Assembly: GCA_016929035.1 (NCBI GenBank)
Contig: JAFGJP010000252.1
Location: forward strand, 1 to 8,810
DNA: 8,810 nucleotides
Origin: Candidatus Auribacterota bacterium
GTDB taxonomy: Bacteria; Auribacterota; JAFGBW01; JAFGJP01
Reading direction: 5' to 3'
The notes under the pieces are model-generated. The model did not search any database and was not told the origin of the DNA. It saw only the letters and a program-made list of their open reading frames with translations. This document shows positions 6,731 through 8,810 of the stretch, in pieces; within the stretch, counting starts at the first letter, position 1, and each line of letters opens with the position of its first letter. A program made the position numbers and the translations under genes.

Positions 6731-8468
6731 TCTTTTAAAAAACAAAGCAGGAAGCCATTTTGATCTCTTGATCGTTTTTTCGCTCTGCCTTGCCGGATTC
6801 CTTGTTTTTTTCCCTGTCCTTCAGTGTGGTTTTGTCAACTTCGATGACAACCGTTACATTTATGAAAACAGAGATATTCTTCATGCGGACAAAGATGCCG
6901 TGGTGAATTTTTTTTCCCGTTGCTATGTCGGGCTTTATCTGCCCTTGACCATGCTTTCTTTTGCTCTGGATTTTACTTTGTGGAGACTGTCTCCTGCCGG
7001 ATTTCATGCAATGAATCTTTTCCTGCATCTCTGCAATGTCATGCTTGTTTTTACTATCTTAAAAAGACTTCTGAAAGACAGGCGGCCTGCGTTTTTTGTC
7101 TGCCTTCTTTTTGCTGTTCATCCCGTTCAGGTGGAGGTTGTGGCCTGGGTCAGCCAGAGGAAAACCCTTCTCAGCAGTTTTTTTATTCTGCTGTCGTTTC
7201 TTCTGTATGCGCGCTCGTACGAGAGCGGTGAGGAAGGCAGGCGCTTTTACCGGTTCAGTTTACTCTGCTATATGCTTTCGCTCCTGAGCAAGCCGGCCTA
7301 TGTGTTTTACCCGTTCATTTTAATTTTTTATGATTATTGTTTTTTGAAAAAGACATGGCGCTCGGCGCTTTCCGGCAAGACCCTTTTCTTTTTGTTCTCT
7401 CTTATGTCGGGCGGCATCACCTGGTATTGTCATCAGAGCTCAGGAGCATTATATTTTTACAGGGAAGGGAGCTTCTTCAAAAATGCTGCTGTGTCTTTGG
7501 CTTCCCTGGGCCTTTACGCGCGCATTTTGATTTTTCCAGTTCGGCTTTCCGTCATCTATGAGCTGCCAAGAGAAGGACATTTCTTCATCTCTTTTGCTTT
7601 AGGCTTTATTCTCCTTGTTTCTGGCGCTTTTTTTGCAGCGGCCGGCTTGAGGGAGAAAAAAGAAAGCGTGTTTTATCTGGCATGGGTGTTTTTTATCATC
7701 GTTCCTGTTTCCGGCCTGCTTCTGCCTCTTTCCACGGTCGCCAACGACCGCTACCTTTATCTTCCTTCAGTTGCTTTTTTTGTTATTTTCCTGCAGCCTC
7801 TGTTCACGATGCGCAGGCCGATATCCCGGCTGAAAAAGTTTTATATGGCTGGAGCAGGAACAGCACTGCTTTTGTTCTATATGTTTTCAGCACACAGCCG
7901 CATACGTATCTGGGAAAATACAGAGGTTCTTTGGATTGACACAATAGCCAAGACAAGGTTGACCCATCTGCCGTTTTTAAGCCTGGGACACTTTTACCTC
8001 GAAAAAGGCAACCTGTCTGCAGCAGAGAAGCATCTTGATAAAGCTCTGGAAAAAGCTCCAGAAAATATCGATACGCTTATTACTCTCAGCATGCTTTTTT
8101 TTCAAAAAAAAGATTATGCCTCATCAATGGATTACCTGAAAAAAGCGCACGCCGTCGAACCCACAAATGCAGATATCCTTAACAGGATGGGGATCATCAG
8201 CGCTCATCAAGGTCGAAAGGATGACTCCCTTCTGTATTTTTTTCAAGCCATACAGAACAGGCCTGATTATTTTGATCCTTATTTCAATACAGCTGTTGTT
8301 TTTTTCGAACAGGGAGAGAAAGAAAAGGCTGAGGATTTTTTTGTTCTTGCGCTTCATGCAGGCAAGGATTCCTCCATGATCATGCAGGAACACATAGACA
8401 GGTATGAAAGGATGAGGCAGATAGAACTGGCCGATTTTCTGGAGAGCATTCTGCAAAAAAATCGTTAA
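6723..8468 (+). CDS. TMTC-like GT-C family membrane protein with four TPRs (second copy)
   Basis: Membrane protein of 581 residues. A GT-C-like core of roughly 10-12 hydrophobic segments (14-390) is followed by TPRs at about 415-448, 449-482, 483-516 and 517-550, the middle ones close to consensus (for example GNLSAAEKHLDKALEKAPEN). The first loop carries F40-D41-D42, the acidic pair expected of GT-C enzymes. HPVQVEVVAWVSQRKTLL (133-150), SLLSKPAYV (187-194) and NDRYLYLPS (341-349) match the common bacterial form of this family (HPLHVESVAWVSERKDVLS in typical members). It is a diverged paralogue of the protein at 2689-4392. ATG 6723 overlaps the preceding ligase gene by 8 bp, with a weak AGAAGAG just upstream, so translational coupling is likely. 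The two probably act together. The substrate is unknown; a lipid-linked sugar donor is inferred from the fold. A T8-C-A8 tract at 8095-8111 falls within the TPR region. Confidence 0.85.
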   Translation: MNSLLKNKAGSHFDLLIVFSLCLAGFLVFFPVLQCGFVNFDDNRYIYENRDILHADKDAVVNFFSRCYVGLYLPLTMLSFALDFTLWRLSPAGFHAMNLFLHLCNVMLVFTILKRLLKDRRPAFFVCLLFAVHPVQVEVVAWVSQRKTLLSSFFILLSFLLYARSYESGEEGRRFYRFSLLCYMLSLLSKPAYVFYPFILIFYDYCFLKKTWRSALSGKTLFFLFSLMSGGITWYCHQSSGALYFYREGSFFKNAAVSLASLGLYARILIFPVRLSVIYELPREGHFFISFALGFILLVSGAFFAAAGLREKKESVFYLAWVFFIIVPVSGLLLPLSTVANDRYLYLPSVAFFVIFLQPLFTMRRPISRLKKFYMAGAGTALLLFYMFSAHSRIRIWENTEVLWIDTIAKTRLTHLPFLSLGHFYLEKGNLSAAEKHLDKALEKAPENIDTLITLSMLFFQKKDYASSMDYLKKAHAVEPTNADILNRMGIISAHQGRKDDSLLYFFQAIQNRPDYFDPYFNTAVVFFEQGEKEKAEDFFVLALHAGKDSSMIMQEHIDRYERMRQIELADFLESILQKNR

Positions 8469-8481
8469 AAAGAATTACCCT

Positions 8482-8505
8482 TGAAATTCTTCAGCGGGAA
8501 TTTCA
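8482..8505. terminator. Hairpin between convergent genes, weak terminator candidate
   Basis: Perfect 8-bp stem TGAAATTC (8482-8489) / GAATTTCA (8498-8505) with an 8-base loop. It contains the TGA stop of the minus-strand gene. Read on the minus strand, a T5 run follows about 11 bases later; on the plus strand there is no T-run. The location between two converging stop codons fits a shared terminator, but neither side is canonical. Confidence 0.35.
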
Positions 8506-8727
8506 GCCCATCATGTTTAGGTTAATGCCTTTTCCTTGCTCTTTTTCAACGCTCAGCTTGAAGATTTCCTTAGCGGCCTTTTCATTGTCCTGAGGAGCAT
8601 TAAGCCGGGCGATCATGCTTTGATCTTTGGCTTCGTCCTGCTTCTGGACCTCATCTTCTTTCTGAGAATTGAGGGCTTGAAAGGCTTGAAACTGGAATTC
8701 TCTGGGACCTATTCCTTCTACAGGCAT
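8503..8727 (-). CDS. Small hydrophilic protein of unknown function
   Basis: A 74-residue product I do not recognise. It is hydrophilic, rich in Gln, Glu, Lys and Asp (notably residues 22-36, QKEDEVQKQDEAKDQ), probably helical, and lacks Cys, a signal peptide or a membrane segment. It ends in the Asn/Gly/Met-rich GKGINLNMMG. The short N-terminal PVEGIGPREFQFQAFQAL stretch is amphipathic. It is called a real gene because an excellent AAGGAGG (8733-8739) lies five bases before its ATG, the best ribosome binding site on this strand. It is convergent with the GT-C/TPR gene, with 34 bases between the two ends. The 83 upstream bases to the window edge show no clear promoter, so it may belong to a minus-strand operon beyond the edge. 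A small motility- or surface-associated or cytosolic protein are guesses only. Confidence 0.7.
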   Translation of the reverse strand: MPVEGIGPREFQFQAFQALNSQKEDEVQKQDEAKDQSMIARLNAPQDNEKAAKEIFKLSVEKEQGKGINLNMMG

Positions 8728-8731
8728 GTCT

Positions 8732-8739
8732 CCCTCCTT
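8732..8739 (-). promoter_or_regulatory. Near-perfect Shine-Dalgarno of the small minus-strand gene
   Basis: The minus strand reads AAGGAGGG, with the AAGGAGG core (8733-8739) five bases before the ATG at 8727-8725. It is the main evidence that the short ORF is translated, and it fixes the start. Confidence 0.8.
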
Positions 8740-8810
8740 TGTGCATGGGAACTCATCCGTGATCCACCATACAGTTCATTGTGAAGGGAATTCCTTTTCC
8801 CCAAAACACA

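Noticed and set aside
8536..8784. Plus-strand 82-codon open frame with a hydrophobic centre
   Set aside because: It is antisense to the minus-strand ORF at 8503-8727 that has an excellent ribosome binding site, has no Shine-Dalgarno of its own, and resembles no protein I know.

Overview
The window comes from a bacterium, most likely Gram-negative and glycogen-storing. The evidence is a family-57 glucan branching enzyme, a type IV prepilin with a sigma-54-type promoter, and an O-antigen-ligase-like envelope enzyme. The intergenic repeat resembles those common in Desulfobacterota, Nitrospirota and similar, often uncultured, lineages (Omnitrophota is also possible). This placement rests on gene style and recollection of families, not on a search, so it is tentative.

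Layout. (1) 1-1509: the 3' part of a GH57 1,4-alpha-glucan branching enzyme gene that runs in from the left edge. (2) 1700-2443: truA, tRNA pseudouridine synthase, apparently with its own near-leaderless promoter. (3) 2444-2688: a spacer holding two inverted copies of a 29-bp dispersed-type repeat. (4) 2689-8468: four same-strand genes for envelope or surface functions. These are a TMTC-like GT-C membrane protein with C-terminal TPRs, a type IV prepilin, a Wzy/WaaL-type O-antigen ligase family protein, and a second TMTC-like GT-C/TPR protein. (5) 8503-8727 on the minus strand: a small unrecognised gene with a near-perfect ribosome binding site, convergent with the cluster. No gene-free stretch exceeds 300 bases. 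I saw no tRNA, rRNA, CRISPR array or insertion sequence.

How the genes may work together. The prepilin has a long AT-rich upstream region with a GG-N10-GC sigma-54 promoter. About 145-185 bases before the predicted transcript start are two perfectly tandem 21-bp units, each centred on a 15-bp palindrome, which is the geometry of an enhancer-binding activator site. A strong intrinsic terminator closes the pilin unit. The ligase ORF starts only four bases after the terminator's T-run and overlaps the second GT-C gene by 8 bp, so those two look translationally coupled and expressed at a much lower level than the pilin.

Pilin genes lie next to dedicated O-glycosyltransferases of both chemistries elsewhere (Wzy_C type TfpO/PilO and GT-C type TfpW in Pseudomonas aeruginosa). 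The most interesting reading is therefore a pilin or surface-protein O-glycosylation module combining both enzyme types, with TMTC-like proteins related to eukaryotic O-mannosyltransferases. The Ser/Thr-rich tail of the pilin (15 of 40 residues) fits. This remains an inference: the membrane enzymes could equally serve a general envelope polysaccharide.
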